Shown one piece after another: positions 34,956-44,133 of a DNA stretch of 64,000 nucleotides. Within the stretch, counting starts at the first letter, position 1. The number at the start of each line of letters is the position of its first letter. Position numbers and translations under genes: made by a program. The stretch is taken from contig NZ_VISR01000014.1 in the NCBI RefSeq assembly GCF_007827595.1, positions 175,178 through 239,177 of the forward strand, written 5' to 3'. The DNA is from Streptomyces sp. BK340. Its GTDB lineage: Bacteria > Actinomycetota > Actinomycetes > Streptomycetales > Streptomycetaceae. The notes below the pieces were generated by a model that saw nothing but the letters and a program-made list of their open reading frames with translations, was not told the DNA's origin and did no database searches.

Positions 34956-37900
34956 GCGTGCTCCTCGACTTCCAGTGTGCGCTCTTCGACTCGGCTTGCG
35001 GCCGGTGCCAGGACGATCAGGGCCGTGCCCGCCCCGACCTGGTCACCCGGACGCACCAGGACCTCCGCGACCACGCCGTCGGCCGGTGCGTGCACCCTGG
35101 ACTCCATCTTCATCGCTTCCAGGGCGAGGAGCGGCTGCCTCGCCGTCACCGTGTCGCCCGGGGCGACGTTCAGCTGCCACACGGACGCGGCGAACTCGGC
35201 CTCGACCAGGCGCCCGCCCGGCGGTACGACCACCTCGGCCGGCGGTGCGGCCGGCGCGGCCGCCGCGTCGGCCCGGGCGAACTCGCCCGCCGCCTCCCAG
35301 GCGTCCCGTTCCGCCGCGAACGCGGCCCGCTGCCGGGCCCGGAACTCCGCGACGGACTCGGCGTGTTCGGCCAGGAAGGCCTCGTACTCGGAGAGCGAGA
35401 AGGTGCCCTCCTCGATGCGCGGGACGAAGCGACCGGACGTGATGTCGGCCCGCAGGTCCAGGAGTTCGTCCGGCTGCACCGGATACCACTTGATCCGGTC
35501 GAAGAAGCGCAGCAGCCACGGCGAGCCCGGCTCGAACGCGCCCCGCTGCTGCCATCCCGACCACACCTGGGTCGTGCGGCCCACGAACTGGTAGCCGCCG
35601 GGGCCCTCCATGCCGTAGATGCACAGATAGGCCCCGCCGATGCCGACCGAGTTCTCGGCGGTCCAGGTGCGCGCGGGGTTGTACTTCGTCGTCACCAGAC
35701 GGTGGCGCGGGTCCAGTGGGGTGGCCACCGGGGCGCCCAGGTACACGTCGCCCAGGCCGAGGACGAGGTACTCCGCCTCGAAGACCGTGCGGAACACGTC
35801 CTCGACCGATGTGAGGCCGTTGATCCGGCGGATGAACTCGATGTTCCACGGGCACCAGGGGGCGTCGTCGCGGACCCCCGCCATGTAGCGGGCGATGGCC
35901 TCGCGGGTGGCCGGGTCGTCCCAGGACAGCGGGAGGTGGACCGTGCGGGAGGGGACGGTCAGTTCGGCGCTGGGGGGCAGGGCCGCCGTGATCCGCCGTA
36001 CGGCGGTGAGGAGCTCGTGCTGGGGCAGGACGCCCGGGTCCGTCCGGATCTGGAGTGAGCGGATGCCCGGCGTGAGGTCCGTGACCCCGTCGAGGCCGGC
36101 CGCCGTCACTGCCTCCATCAGGGCGTGCACCCGCATGCGCAGCGCCAGGTCGAGCTGCATCGGGCCGAACTCGACGAGCAGGTTGTCGTCGCCGCTGCGG
36201 CGGTAGGTGACGTCACCGTCGCGGGCCAGGACCCCGCCGTCGGCGATCTCCGGGCGGCGCGCGCCCGTGACGTCCACGGGCACGAAGCGGACCGTGTCGC
36301 CCGGCCGTAGCTGCCCCAGCTTCCACCGCTCACCGCTCAGCACGGTCGCCGGGCACACGAACCCGCCGAGCGAGGGTCCGTCCGGGCCGAGCAGCACCGG
36401 CATGTCACCGGTGTAGTCGACCGCGCCGACCGAGTACGGGGTGTCGTGGATGTTGGACGGGTGCAGTCCCGCCTCGCCGCCGTCGGTTCGGGCCCAGCGG
36501 GGCCCCGGGCCGACCAGGCGGACACCGGTGCGGGCCGAATTGAAGTGGACCTTCCACTCCGCCGCGTAGAAGTCGTGGATGTCGTCCTCGGTGAAGAACT
36601 CCGGTGCCGCGTGCGGCCCTTCGACGGCGCCGATGTGCCAGACCGCGGCGAACTCGGGGCGGTCCGTGACGGGCGTGCCCGGGGCGACCGCCCCGCCGTG
36701 CAGGACGTCGCCGGTGCGCAGCGCACGCCCGCCGTGGCCGCCGAACCGGCCCAGCGTGAAGGTGCTCGCGCTGCCCAGGAACGGGGGCACGTCGAGACCG
36801 CCGCCCGCGAAGAGGACGTAGGTGCGCAGGCCGTGTTCGAGGGGCGCGCCCACCTCCAGGACCGCCCCCGCGGGGACCGTGACCGGCTCCCACTGCCCGA
36901 CCGGTGTCCCGTCCACGGTCACCGGGGCCGGTGCACCGGTCACGCAGACCGTCGTGGCGTGGCTGAACCGCAATGCCGGTCCCTGGAGCGTGCATTCGAG
37001 CCCGGGCGCGCCCTCGGAATTGCCGAGCGCCCGGTTGCCCTGCCGGAAGGAGCGGTCGTCCATGGGGCCGCACGGCGGCACGCCCACCTGCCAGTAGCCG
37101 GTGCGGCCCGGCCAGTCCTGGACCGTGGTGAGCGTCCCGCCGGAGACCACCTCGATGCGTGGGGTGGGATCGGTGACGCCGGTGAGGGTGGCCGTGGAGT
37201 GGGCGGCGGCCCGGAAGTCCGGTGCGGTGAGTGCCGCACGCACCAGGCCGAGGTTCGTCTCGATGCCGTCCACGCGGGTGCGGGCCAGCGCCTCGTCCAG
37301 CCGGCGCAGCGCGTGTGCGCGGTCGGAGCCGTGGGCGACTACCTTGGCGAGCATGGGGTCGTACGACGTCGTCACCTCGGTGCCGGTCTCCACCCAGCCG
37401 TCGACGCGCACGCCGGCCGGGAACTCCACCCGGGTCAGCAGGCCCGCGCTGGGGCGGTGCCCGCGCGAGGGGTCCTCGGCGTACAGGCGGGCCTCGACGG
37501 CGTGGCCGCGCGGCCGGCCGGGGTCGCGGACGACGTCCCTCTCGCCGCGCGCCAGGCGCAGCATCCATGCGACCAGATCGACGCCGTAGACCTCCTCGGT
37601 GACCGGATGCTCCACCTGGAGGCGCGTGTTGACCTCCAGGAAGTACGCCTCCTCGCGGGCCGCGTCGTACACGAACTCGACCGTGCCGGCGGAGCGGTAG
37701 CCCACGGATGCGCACAGGTCCCGGGCGGCGTCGGCGAGCCGGGTACGGACGCGGTCGGGCAGCCCGGGTGCCGGGGTCTCCTCGACCACCTTCTGGTTGC
37801 GCCGTTGCAGGGAGCAGTCGCGGTCGCCGAAGGTGACGACCTTCCCCGCGCCGTCGCCGAAGACCTGGACCTCGACATGGCGGGCCCGCTCGACCAGGCG

Positions 37901-38500
37901 CTCCAGGAACACGCCCGCGGAGGAGAAGGACGCGACGGCCACCCGGTGCACCCGCTCCCAGGCCTCGGTCAGTTCGGCGGCGGAGCGGCACGCCGACATA
38001 CCGATACCGCCGCCCCCGCCGGTCGCCTTCAGCATGACGGGATAGCCGATGCGGTCGGCCTCGCGCAGGGCCTCGGGCAGGCCGGTCAGCAGGCCGGTCC
38101 CCGGCGCCAGCGGCACGCCGGCCGCCTCGGCCGCCGCGCGGGCCGTGTGCTTGGCGCCGAACAGCTCCAGTTGCTCGGGCGTCGGTCCCACGAACACGAT
38201 CCCGGCGTCCTGGCAGCGCCGGGCGAAGGCCGCGTCCTCGGACAGGAACCCGTACCCGGGGTGGATCGCGCCCGCCCCGGTGTCCTTGGCCGCCTTCAGC
38301 ACCAGGTCCGCGTCCAGGTACGACTCCTTCGCGGGTGCCGGGCCGAGCCGCACCGCCTCGTCCGCCAGCCGGACGTGCGGTGCCGAGCGGTCCGGGTCGG
38401 AGTACACGGCGACGGTACGCAGGCCCAGTTCGCGGGCGGTGCGGATGATCCGGACGGCTATCTCGCCCCGGTTGGCGACCAGTACCTTCCCGAAACTCAT
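34952..38500 (-). CDS. Biotin-dependent urea/guanidine carboxylase
   Basis: The 1182-residue enzyme carboxylates urea or guanidine with bicarbonate and ATP. Biotin carboxylase domains (1-450) carry MLKATGGGGGIGMSAC (ATP grasp), HVEVQVFGDG and FLEVNTRLQVEHPVTEEV. The carboxyltransferase part is built from KipA/KipI-like halves (about 455-1000), with DPRHRLVTTKYNPARTWT near residue 960. The biotinyl domain has LEAMKMES with Lys1131 as the attachment site. It fits the length of urea carboxylase. The neighbours, two DUF1989 proteins and allophanate hydrolase, are the set now linked to guanidine assimilation, so I leave the substrate open. The ATG overlaps the upstream gene's stop (ATGA). Confidence 0.9.
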   Translation of the reverse strand: MSFGKVLVANRGEIAVRIIRTARELGLRTVAVYSDPDRSAPHVRLADEAVRLGPAPAKESYLDADLVLKAAKDTGAGAIHPGYGFLSEDAAFARRCQDAGIVFVGPTPEQLELFGAKHTARAAAEAAGVPLAPGTGLLTGLPEALREADRIGYPVMLKATGGGGGIGMSACRSAAELTEAWERVHRVAVASFSSAGVFLERLVERARHVEVQVFGDGAGKVVTFGDRDCSLQRRNQKVVEETPAPGLPDRVRTRLADAARDLCASVGYRSAGTVEFVYDAAREEAYFLEVNTRLQVEHPVTEEVYGVDLVAWMLRLARGERDVVRDPGRPRGHAVEARLYAEDPSRGHRPSAGLLTRVEFPAGVRVDGWVETGTEVTTSYDPMLAKVVAHGSDRAHALRRLDEALARTRVDGIETNLGLVRAALTAPDFRAAAHSTATLTGVTDPTPRIEVVSGGTLTTVQDWPGRTGYWQVGVPPCGPMDDRSFRQGNRALGNSEGAPGLECTLQGPALRFSHATTVCVTGAPAPVTVDGTPVGQWEPVTVPAGAVLEVGAPLEHGLRTYVLFAGGGLDVPPFLGSASTFTLGRFGGHGGRALRTGDVLHGGAVAPGTPVTDRPEFAAVWHIGAVEGPHAAPEFFTEDDIHDFYAAEWKVHFNSARTGVRLVGPGPRWARTDGGEAGLHPSNIHDTPYSVGAVDYTGDMPVLLGPDGPSLGGFVCPATVLSGERWKLGQLRPGDTVRFVPVDVTGARRPEIADGGVLARDGDVTYRRSGDDNLLVEFGPMQLDLALRMRVHALMEAVTAAGLDGVTDLTPGIRSLQIRTDPGVLPQHELLTAVRRITAALPPSAELTVPSRTVHLPLSWDDPATREAIARYMAGVRDDAPWCPWNIEFIRRINGLTSVEDVFRTVFEAEYLVLGLGDVYLGAPVATPLDPRHRLVTTKYNPARTWTAENSVGIGGAYLCIYGMEGPGGYQFVGRTTQVWSGWQQRGAFEPGSPWLLRFFDRIKWYPVQPDELLDLRADITSGRFVPRIEEGTFSLSEYEAFLAEHAESVAEFRARQRAAFAAERDAWEAAGEFARADAAAAPAAPPAEVVVPPGGRLVEAEFAASVWQLNVAPGDTVTARQPLLALEAMKMESRVHAPADGVVAEVLVRPGDQVGAGTALIVLAPAASRVEERTLEVEEHA

Positions 38501-39111
38501 GCTGTGCCCTCGTCTCCGACGGGCCCCGCGATCGTCATCTCCACGGCCGTCGGCCGGAAGCCGTTGCAGGGGTTGTTGATCTGGGGGCAGTTGGAGACCA
38601 GTACCAGGACGTCCCGCTCGGCCCGCAGGGTCAGGGAGAGACCGGGCGCCGAGATGCCGTCGACGATGCCGAGGGTGCCGTCCTTCTCGACCGGCACGTT
38701 CATGTACCAGTTGATGTTGGAGACCAGGTCCCGCTTGCCCAGGCCGTACTTCGCGCCCTCCGCGAGGAAGTTGTCCACGCAGGCGTGCTGGGTCCAGGTG
38801 TGGTGCCCGTAGCGGAGGGTGTTGGACTCCTTGGAGCAGGCGCCGCCGACCGTGTCGTGCCGGCCCACCTCGTCGGCGACGACCGTCATCAGCGGGGTGT
38901 GCTCGTTGGACAGCAGCACGCTCCCGGTGCTCAGGAAGATGTTGCCCTGCGCCTGGACGGTGTCGGGGGCGCTGTAGCGCACGGACGTGTCGTGGGCGTC
39001 GTACACGAGGAAGTCGACGGCCTGGTTGCCGTGCAGGTCCGTGATGGTGAGCGTGCCGCCGGTGCGGACGACGGACGACCAGGCGGCGCGGGCCGGAACC
39101 ACGGTCTTCAT
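38497..39111 (-). CDS. DUF1989 urea/guanidine carboxylase-associated protein, smaller partner
   Basis: The 204-residue protein belongs to DUF1989 (urea carboxylase-associated family). Conserved pieces are HGNQAVDFLVYDAHDTSVRY, GGACSKESNTLRYG and SNCPQINNPCNGF, with cysteines and an Asp/His pattern that suggest metal binding. Paired DUF1989 proteins have been reported to act together as carboxyguanidine deiminase, converting carboxyguanidine to allophanate. Whether that applies here depends on the carboxylase. The ATG at 39111 overlaps the stop of its larger paralogue (39108) by four bases, and its own stop overlaps the carboxylase start the same way, so the three are translationally coupled. 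Confidence 0.88.
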   Translation of the reverse strand: MKTVVPARAAWSSVVRTGGTLTITDLHGNQAVDFLVYDAHDTSVRYSAPDTVQAQGNIFLSTGSVLLSNEHTPLMTVVADEVGRHDTVGGACSKESNTLRYGHHTWTQHACVDNFLAEGAKYGLGKRDLVSNINWYMNVPVEKDGTLGIVDGISAPGLSLTLRAERDVLVLVSNCPQINNPCNGFRPTAVEMTIAGPVGDEGTA

Positions 39112-39932
39112 GCGAGCCCCCTTGCGGCGAGGAATTCGGCGGTGTTGAGGAAGGCGCGGCGGCCCTCGGGGGTGGCCTCCCACAGCGGGTCGCCGGGCGC
39201 GGTCGGCGCGGCCCGCCAGGCCAGCACCTCCAAGGGGGTGCTGACGTACTCGGCGCGCGGGTCCACCGGGTGCGGCACGTTCGCGATCAGCACGATCACG
39301 TCCTGCTCCGCGCGGAGCGTGAGGCTGCCGCCGGGTCCGGCCGAGCCGGTGAACTCCACGGCGCCGTCGTCTCGTACCTCGACGCCCTGGAAGAAGGAGA
39401 GGGAGGGCGGCAGATCGCGCGGCTCCAGGCCGTTCTTGGCGGCGGCGAGCTTCAGCAGCTCACGGCCGGCCGGGGAGGGGCCCTGCGGGGTGCCGTCGCC
39501 GTACCGCGCGGTGTTGCGGACGAGGGTGGAGGTGCCGCACAGCGCGTCGTGGCGCCCGGAGGCGTCGGCGACCATGCTCGCGAGTACCCGCCCCTGGTCG
39601 GACAGGAGCAGCTGCCCCTCGCCCAGATAGGCGTTCCACTGCACCTTCACCGTGTCGGCCGTGCTCAGCCGCTCCCAGGGGCGGCCGTCCACGTACAGCA
39701 GCAGATGGGCACAGGCGTCGCCGCGCGGATCGGTCAGGCGCAGCTCGGTGCCGCGGGCCAGCACCCGGTGCGTGTAGTTGCCGCCCGCGACCGTCTCGGC
39801 CCACACCAGACGGCCCGCCTCGCAGGGTGGTTCGGGCCAGTCCCGGGCCGGTACGACGGGCATGGCCTCGGCACGGGTGCCCTCCTGGGCGCGGGCGTGG
39901 GCACGGGCTCCGTAGGTGGTCGCTGTCGCCAT
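39108..39932 (-). CDS. DUF1989 urea/guanidine carboxylase-associated protein, larger partner
   Basis: The 274-residue paralogue is the first gene of the operon. Parallel motifs to the smaller partner are RGTELRLTDPRGDACAHLLLY, SGRHDALCGTSTLVRNTARYG, and a C-terminal region LTLRAEQDVIVLIANVPHPVD. The proteins probably form a heteromer. The first 30 residues are Ala/Arg-rich and may not belong to the fold. The ATG at 39932 follows AGAGGTACCGCG. A 22-base palindrome ends 28 bases upstream and probably regulates the operon through the divergent TetR protein. Confidence 0.88.
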   Translation of the reverse strand: MATATTYGARAHARAQEGTRAEAMPVVPARDWPEPPCEAGRLVWAETVAGGNYTHRVLARGTELRLTDPRGDACAHLLLYVDGRPWERLSTADTVKVQWNAYLGEGQLLLSDQGRVLASMVADASGRHDALCGTSTLVRNTARYGDGTPQGPSPAGRELLKLAAAKNGLEPRDLPPSLSFFQGVEVRDDGAVEFTGSAGPGGSLTLRAEQDVIVLIANVPHPVDPRAEYVSTPLEVLAWRAAPTAPGDPLWEATPEGRRAFLNTAEFLAARGLA

Positions 39933-39959
39933 CGCGGTACCTCTCGCCGTGAGGAGTGG

Positions 39960-39981
39960 ATTTCTGTCGTGCGACAGAAAT
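39960..39981. promoter_or_regulatory. TetR-type operator of the carboxylase operon (site A)
   Basis: ATTTCTGTCG-TG-CGACAGAAAT is a perfect 10-base dyad around a 2-base centre. A TAATTT box on the minus strand (39983-39978) overlaps its right arm, so it can serve as -10 of the operon promoter and be blocked by a bound repressor. An almost identical site lies at 48152-48171. Confidence 0.75.
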
Positions 39982-40081
39982 TAGAGGCGGGCCGGGTCAC
40001 CGGCATTGCGGGTGCGTTGCCGGGCGGTTATCGAGTCCTCACCGAGATCGCCGGACGAGGGGGTGTGCGAGGATCGAACGC

Positions 40082-40708
40082 ATGGGAACGGGCAGCAGTC
40101 GCCGGGTCGGCCGGCCGCGGGCCGCGCAGCGGCCGGACAGCGGCCTCGAGCCGCGCGCCGAACTGCTCGCCGCGGCCGCCGAGCTGTTCACCACCCGCGG
40201 ATACGCGGCCACCACCACCCGGGCCGTCGCCGAGCGCGCGGGCATGCGGCAGGCGTCCATGTACCACTACGTCTCCGGCAAGGAGGAGTTGCTCGCCGAG
40301 CTGCTGGAGTCCACCGTCACACCCTCGCTGGCCCGGGCGCGTGAGCTGCTCGCGGACTCCTCGGCCCCGGCCGGGGACCGGCTGTGGCAGCTGTGCCGCA
40401 CCGACGTGGAGCTGCTGTGCGGCGGGCCGCACAACCTCGGCGGGCTCTATCTGCTGCCCGAGGTGCGCACCGAGCGGTTCGCCGGCTTCCATGCCGTGAG
40501 GGCCGAACTCAAGGACGCCTACCGGCAGTTGCTGGCCGCCACCGCCGCGGGCGGAGCGCTCGCCAAGAGCGAGCTGGACCTGCGCACGGATCTGATCTTC
40601 GGTCTGATCGAGGGCGTCATCCTGGTGCACCGCTCCGAACCGGAGCGCCCCGTTGAGGAGTTCGCCCACGCCACCGCCGACGCGGCGCTGCGGATCGCCG
40701 GAGCCTGA
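40082..40708 (+). CDS. TetR-family transcriptional regulator
   Basis: The 208-residue repressor has a TetR HTH at residues 25-70 (ELLAAAAELFTTRGYAATTTRAVAERAGMRQASMYHYVSGKEEL, here by its key helices RAVAERAG and MYHYVSGKEEL) and a helical ligand domain. It is divergent from the DUF1989-carboxylase operon across 149 bases that hold operator A. A matching operator lies upstream of the APC permease 8 kb away, so I infer it controls both. Its ligand is probably a metabolite of urea or guanidine breakdown. The ATG at 40082 has GAGG upstream. Confidence 0.9.
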   Translation: MGTGSSRRVGRPRAAQRPDSGLEPRAELLAAAAELFTTRGYAATTTRAVAERAGMRQASMYHYVSGKEELLAELLESTVTPSLARARELLADSSAPAGDRLWQLCRTDVELLCGGPHNLGGLYLLPEVRTERFAGFHAVRAELKDAYRQLLAATAAGGALAKSELDLRTDLIFGLIEGVILVHRSEPERPVEEFAHATADAALRIAGA

Positions 40709-41008
40709 GCCGTCTTTTCACTCATCACGGTGAGTAGTTTTCGCACACTCCTGCGCCGTCACGTGTCGTGTTCGAATGATCGCCGAGCGTGCAAATGTGT
40801 CGAGCGTACTCCTGGTGTGTGGGCGATTTCAGGTGCTTGCCGAATATGACACGGCGATGATCCGGTCGGACTAAGCTCGCCCGCGGCGCACCGAGTTGAG
40901 GTGAATTCGTGCGCTTGTTCCCAAACTTCCCGATGATCCCTTCAGTTCCATGACTCTTCCCCCCGCAAGCTCTCCTGACACCCAGCCGACTCGTCTCAGA
41001 AGGCATCC
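40709..41008. other. Intergenic region before conservon 9
   Basis: No gene lies in these 300 bases. They are clearly AT-richer than the neighbours. A short dyad, ACTCA-N6-TGAGT, with T-runs on both sides near 40716-40742 may end the tetR transcript. The remainder should hold the conservon promoter; I could not define its boxes. Confidence 0.5.
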
Positions 41009-42673
41009 ATGGTGAGTGTTCAAAAGCCTCCCGGTGGCCGTGAACGTCCTTATGCGCGCGTGCTGTTGCTGCCGGCCATAGCGATGGCCGCGGCGACCGC
41101 GGCGGCGGTCGCCCTGGCCCCGGCCCCGGCCCGGATCGCCGTGGGCGGGTGCGGCGCCGTGGCCCTGCTGCTGGTCCTCGCCACGGGCGCCGAAGCCGTC
41201 CGCCGCGGACGCAAACTGCGCGAGGCGCAGGCCGAGCACGCCCGTCACACCGCGTATCTGGAGCGCCGCCTCGCTGCCCACGACGCGGAGATCGTCCGCC
41301 TCGGCGTCGACGTCCTGCCCACCGCGCTTCTCCGGCTGCGCCACGGAGAACCGCTCAGAGAGGTGATGCGCAAGGTCGTCGACAACGACCCCGACCTGCG
41401 CCACATGCCCGAGTCGCAGCGCACCCTGCTGCGCACGGCGCTGAAGGGTGCCGACTTCGAGATCTCGATGCGCGACGCCACCGAGCGCTCCTACGTCAGC
41501 ATCGCCCGCCGCATCCAGGCCATCGTCCACCAGCAGGCCAACGAACTGCGGGAGATGGAGGAGGACCACGGCCGCAACCCCGAGGTCTTCGACGACCTGC
41601 TGCGCATCGACCACGGCACCGCGCTGATCGGCCGTCTCGCCGACACCATCTCCGTGCTCGGCGGCGGCCGCCCCGGCCGTCAGTGGCCGCTGCCCGTCTC
41701 GCTCTACAGCGTGCTGCGCGGTGCCATGTCCCGGATCCTGGAGTACCGGCGCATCGAGCTGAACTCCATCGTCAACATCAACATCAAGGGCACGTCCGTC
41801 GAGCCGCTCCTCCACGCGGCCGCCGAACTCCTCGACAACGCCACCCGCTACTCGCCGCCGTCGACCAAGGTGCACGTCACCGCCGCCGAGGTGCAGTCCG
41901 GACTCGTCATCGAGATCGAGGACGCCGGCGTCAGCCTCAGCGAGGAAGGCCGCGCCCGCATCGAGAAGGCGATCTACGACGCCATGGCGGGCGACGACGC
42001 GGAGAACCTGGGCTCGAACCCGCGTCTCGGCCTCGCCGTCGTCGGCCGGCTGTGCAAGGCCTTCGACATGCAGGTCTCGCTGCGCGCCTCCGCCTACGGC
42101 GGCGTCCGCGCGATCCTCGTCGTACCGCGCGTGATGACCACCACCGAACCCGGCGTCGGCGCCGCCCACGGCATCGGTGCCACCGGCGTGCCCAAGCCCG
42201 AACTCGGCGCGGTGGAGGGCCCGAAGCGCAGGCCCAAGAAGCGCCGCCCCACCAGCCCCCGCATCCCCGCCGGGATCTCGATGGAGGACGACGTCCCCGA
42301 GGTCACCGAGTGGACGGCGGGCGGTCTGCCGCAGCGCCGCAGCCGGGTGAAGACACCGCTCAGCCAGCGGTACGCCGAACAGGCCGCCATCGAACGCGCC
42401 GAGCGCGAGGGCCGGCCGACCATCTGGTCCCAGCACAAGCCCGAACCCGAGCCCGAGCCCGAGATCGACCCCGAGATCCAGAAGCTCCGGGACCGGCCGC
42501 CGGGCATGTGGGTCGACGACTTCTGGAACGGCCTGCGGAAGGGCATGCCCGAGGACGCCACCGCGCCCGAGCTGACCGACTTCACGCGGAACCCCACCAA
42601 GTACCTGCACCTGCTCAACGATTCGGACACCGCCATCGAGGGCGTCACCGACGACGAGGGGAACCTCAAGTGA
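41009..42673 (+). CDS. cvnA9: Conservon 9 sensor-like ATPase CvnA9 (RarA)
   Basis: The 554-residue membrane protein has two N-terminal helices (VLLLPAIAMAAATAAAVAL and IAVGGCGAVALLLVLATG). A cytoplasmic helical region and a histidine-kinase-type ATPase domain follow, with the N box ELLDNATRYSPPST, the G1 region EIEDAGVSL and the G2 region LGLAVVGRL. A conserved phospho-His is not evident, as is typical of the nitrate/sensor-like CvnA proteins. It forms a membrane complex with the other conservon proteins, comparable to eukaryotic GPCR modules. In S. coelicolor the rar genes affect aerial mycelium formation. The four following genes overlap or abut it. Confidence 0.9.
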   Translation: MVSVQKPPGGRERPYARVLLLPAIAMAAATAAAVALAPAPARIAVGGCGAVALLLVLATGAEAVRRGRKLREAQAEHARHTAYLERRLAAHDAEIVRLGVDVLPTALLRLRHGEPLREVMRKVVDNDPDLRHMPESQRTLLRTALKGADFEISMRDATERSYVSIARRIQAIVHQQANELREMEEDHGRNPEVFDDLLRIDHGTALIGRLADTISVLGGGRPGRQWPLPVSLYSVLRGAMSRILEYRRIELNSIVNINIKGTSVEPLLHAAAELLDNATRYSPPSTKVHVTAAEVQSGLVIEIEDAGVSLSEEGRARIEKAIYDAMAGDDAENLGSNPRLGLAVVGRLCKAFDMQVSLRASAYGGVRAILVVPRVMTTTEPGVGAAHGIGATGVPKPELGAVEGPKRRPKKRRPTSPRIPAGISMEDDVPEVTEWTAGGLPQRRSRVKTPLSQRYAEQAAIERAEREGRPTIWSQHKPEPEPEPEIDPEIQKLRDRPPGMWVDDFWNGLRKGMPEDATAPELTDFTRNPTKYLHLLNDSDTAIEGVTDDEGNLK

Positions 42674-43074
42674 TCCAGCAGCGAGGCAACTTCGACTGGA
42701 TGCTCAAGCAGCTCAACGACGGCGTACCGGGCGTCCAGATGATCGTGGTCCTCTCCGCCGACGGACTGCGCATCGCCCGCTACGGCGGCGACCCCGACGC
42801 GGCCGACCGGGTGGCCGCCGCCTGCGCGGGCGTGCAGAGCCTCGCCGGTGCCATCATCCAGGAGATCGAGGGTGCCGGCGACATGAAGCTCGTCGTCATC
42901 GAGATCGAGGGCGGCTACTTCTACCTCATGGACGCCGGCGCCAACGCCTACCTGGCCGTGCTGGCCGACGTGACCTGCGAGCCGGGCCGGATGGCCGGCA
43001 TGATGCGCGACCTCGTCGTCCGGATCGGAGCCCATCTCACCAGTCCGCCCCGGCGGAACGGGCAGACCGTATGA
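42670..43074 (+). CDS. cvnB9: Conservon 9 roadblock/LC7 protein CvnB9 (RarB)
   Basis: The 134-residue roadblock/LC7 protein begins IQQRGNFDWMLKQLNDGVPGVQMIVVLSADGLRIA and has the paired strands VVIEIEGGYFYLMDAG and AYLAVLADVTCEPG. Roadblock proteins act with MglA/Rag-like GTPases as partners or GAPs, which fits CvnD9 two genes on. The GTG start overlaps the CvnA9 stop (GTGA), preceded by GAGGGGAAC, so translation is coupled. Confidence 0.92.
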   Translation: MIQQRGNFDWMLKQLNDGVPGVQMIVVLSADGLRIARYGGDPDAADRVAAACAGVQSLAGAIIQEIEGAGDMKLVVIEIEGGYFYLMDAGANAYLAVLADVTCEPGRMAGMMRDLVVRIGAHLTSPPRRNGQTV

Positions 43075-43487
43075 CTCCTCCGCAACGCAAACGGCGCCTG
43101 CCGCACCAACTGCCGCCTCCACCGCCGCCACCCCCCACACCCGCGGACGGCGAGGAGAAGCCCGGGAATCCCGAACGGCTCTACGCCATCGCCGACACCG
43201 CCGACGGCGGCCGGGCCGAACTCGACCTGGTCACCCTGATCGTCGCGCGATCCGCGCCGCCGCCGTCGGCCTCACCGGAGGAGGCGGCCGTGATCCAGCT
43301 CTGTTCCTCCCCCCTGTCCGTGGCCGAGCTCTCGGCCTACCTCAACCTGCCGTTCAGCGCGATGACCGTCCTGATCACCGAGCTGATCACGAACGAACTG
43401 GTGCAGGCGCGCGCCCCGATCGTCCGCAAGGCGCTCCCGGACCGTTCTCTCCTCGAAGCGGTGATGCATGGACTTCAACGGCTCTGA
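43071..43487 (+). CDS. cvnC9: Conservon 9 DUF742 protein CvnC9 (RarC)
   Basis: The 138-residue DUF742 protein has a proline-rich N-terminal tract (LPPPPPPPPTP) and then a winged-helix-like domain: RLYAIADTADGGR, VIQLCSSPLSVAELSAYLNLP and LITELITNELVQARAP. The function in conservons is thought to be complex assembly rather than DNA binding. The ATG at 43071 overlaps the CvnB9 stop by four bases. Its 3' end overlaps the GTPase gene by 20 bases. Confidence 0.92.
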   Translation: MTPPQRKRRLPHQLPPPPPPPPTPADGEEKPGNPERLYAIADTADGGRAELDLVTLIVARSAPPPSASPEEAAVIQLCSSPLSVAELSAYLNLPFSAMTVLITELITNELVQARAPIVRKALPDRSLLEAVMHGLQRL

Positions 43488-44088
43488 CAGAATCCCCGGC
43501 CCACGCACCGGGGATCACCTCCCGCAGACGGCCCAGGCCGCGGTGAAGATCGTGATCGTCGGCGGCTTCGGCGTCGGCAAGACCACCATGGTCGGTTCGG
43601 TCAGCGAGATCAGGCCGCTGACCACGGAGGAGACCATGACCCAGGCCGGGATCGGGGTCGACGACAACTACGGCTCCGAGACCAAGACCGCCACCACCGT
43701 GGCCATGGACTTCGGCCGCATCAGCATCACCGACAAGCTGGTGCTCTACCTCTTCGGCACCCCGGGCCAGGAGCGCTTCTGGTTCCTGTGGAACGGCCTG
43801 TTCGAGGGCGCGCTCGGGGCGGTCGTCCTGGTCGACACCCGCCGCCTGGAAGTCAGTTTCGACGTCATGGGACGCCTGGAGGAACGCGGCGTCCCGTTCG
43901 TCGTCGCCGTCAACTCCTTCCCCGACGCGCCTCGTTACCCGCTGGAGGAACTGCGCACCGCGCTGGACCTGGCCCCGGAGATCCCGATCATCGACTGCGA
44001 CGTGCGCCGCCGGGCCTCCAGCAAGGACGTGCTGATGACCCTGATGCACTTCCTGCACTCGCTCGCCATGTCCGGCGCCCTCACCTGA
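43468..44088 (+). CDS. cvnD9: Conservon 9 GTPase CvnD9 (RarD)
   Basis: The 206-residue Ras-like GTPase has P-loop GGFGVGKTT (G1), a switch region around TMTQAGIGVDDN and G3 FGTPGQERF. At the G4 position it has VNSFPDA where Ras-like proteins have NKxD; only Asn and Asp are kept. Conservon GTPases commonly vary here. With the roadblock protein it forms a nucleotide switch next to the CvnA9 sensor. The ATG at 43468 lies inside cvnC9, so the two are translationally coupled. Confidence 0.93.
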   Translation: MDFNGSDRIPGPRTGDHLPQTAQAAVKIVIVGGFGVGKTTMVGSVSEIRPLTTEETMTQAGIGVDDNYGSETKTATTVAMDFGRISITDKLVLYLFGTPGQERFWFLWNGLFEGALGAVVLVDTRRLEVSFDVMGRLEERGVPFVVAVNSFPDAPRYPLEELRTALDLAPEIPIIDCDVRRRASSKDVLMTLMHFLHSLAMSGALT

Positions 44089-44133
44089 CCCGCATCCGAC
44101 CGACCCCCACACCTTCCGCTCCGGAGCGACACT

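Noticed and set aside
39933..40081. Guanidine-I (ykkC) riboswitch before the carboxylase operon
   Set aside because: The leader left after the proposed promoter is only about 40 bases and holds no conserved riboswitch pairing; the TetR dyad explains regulation.
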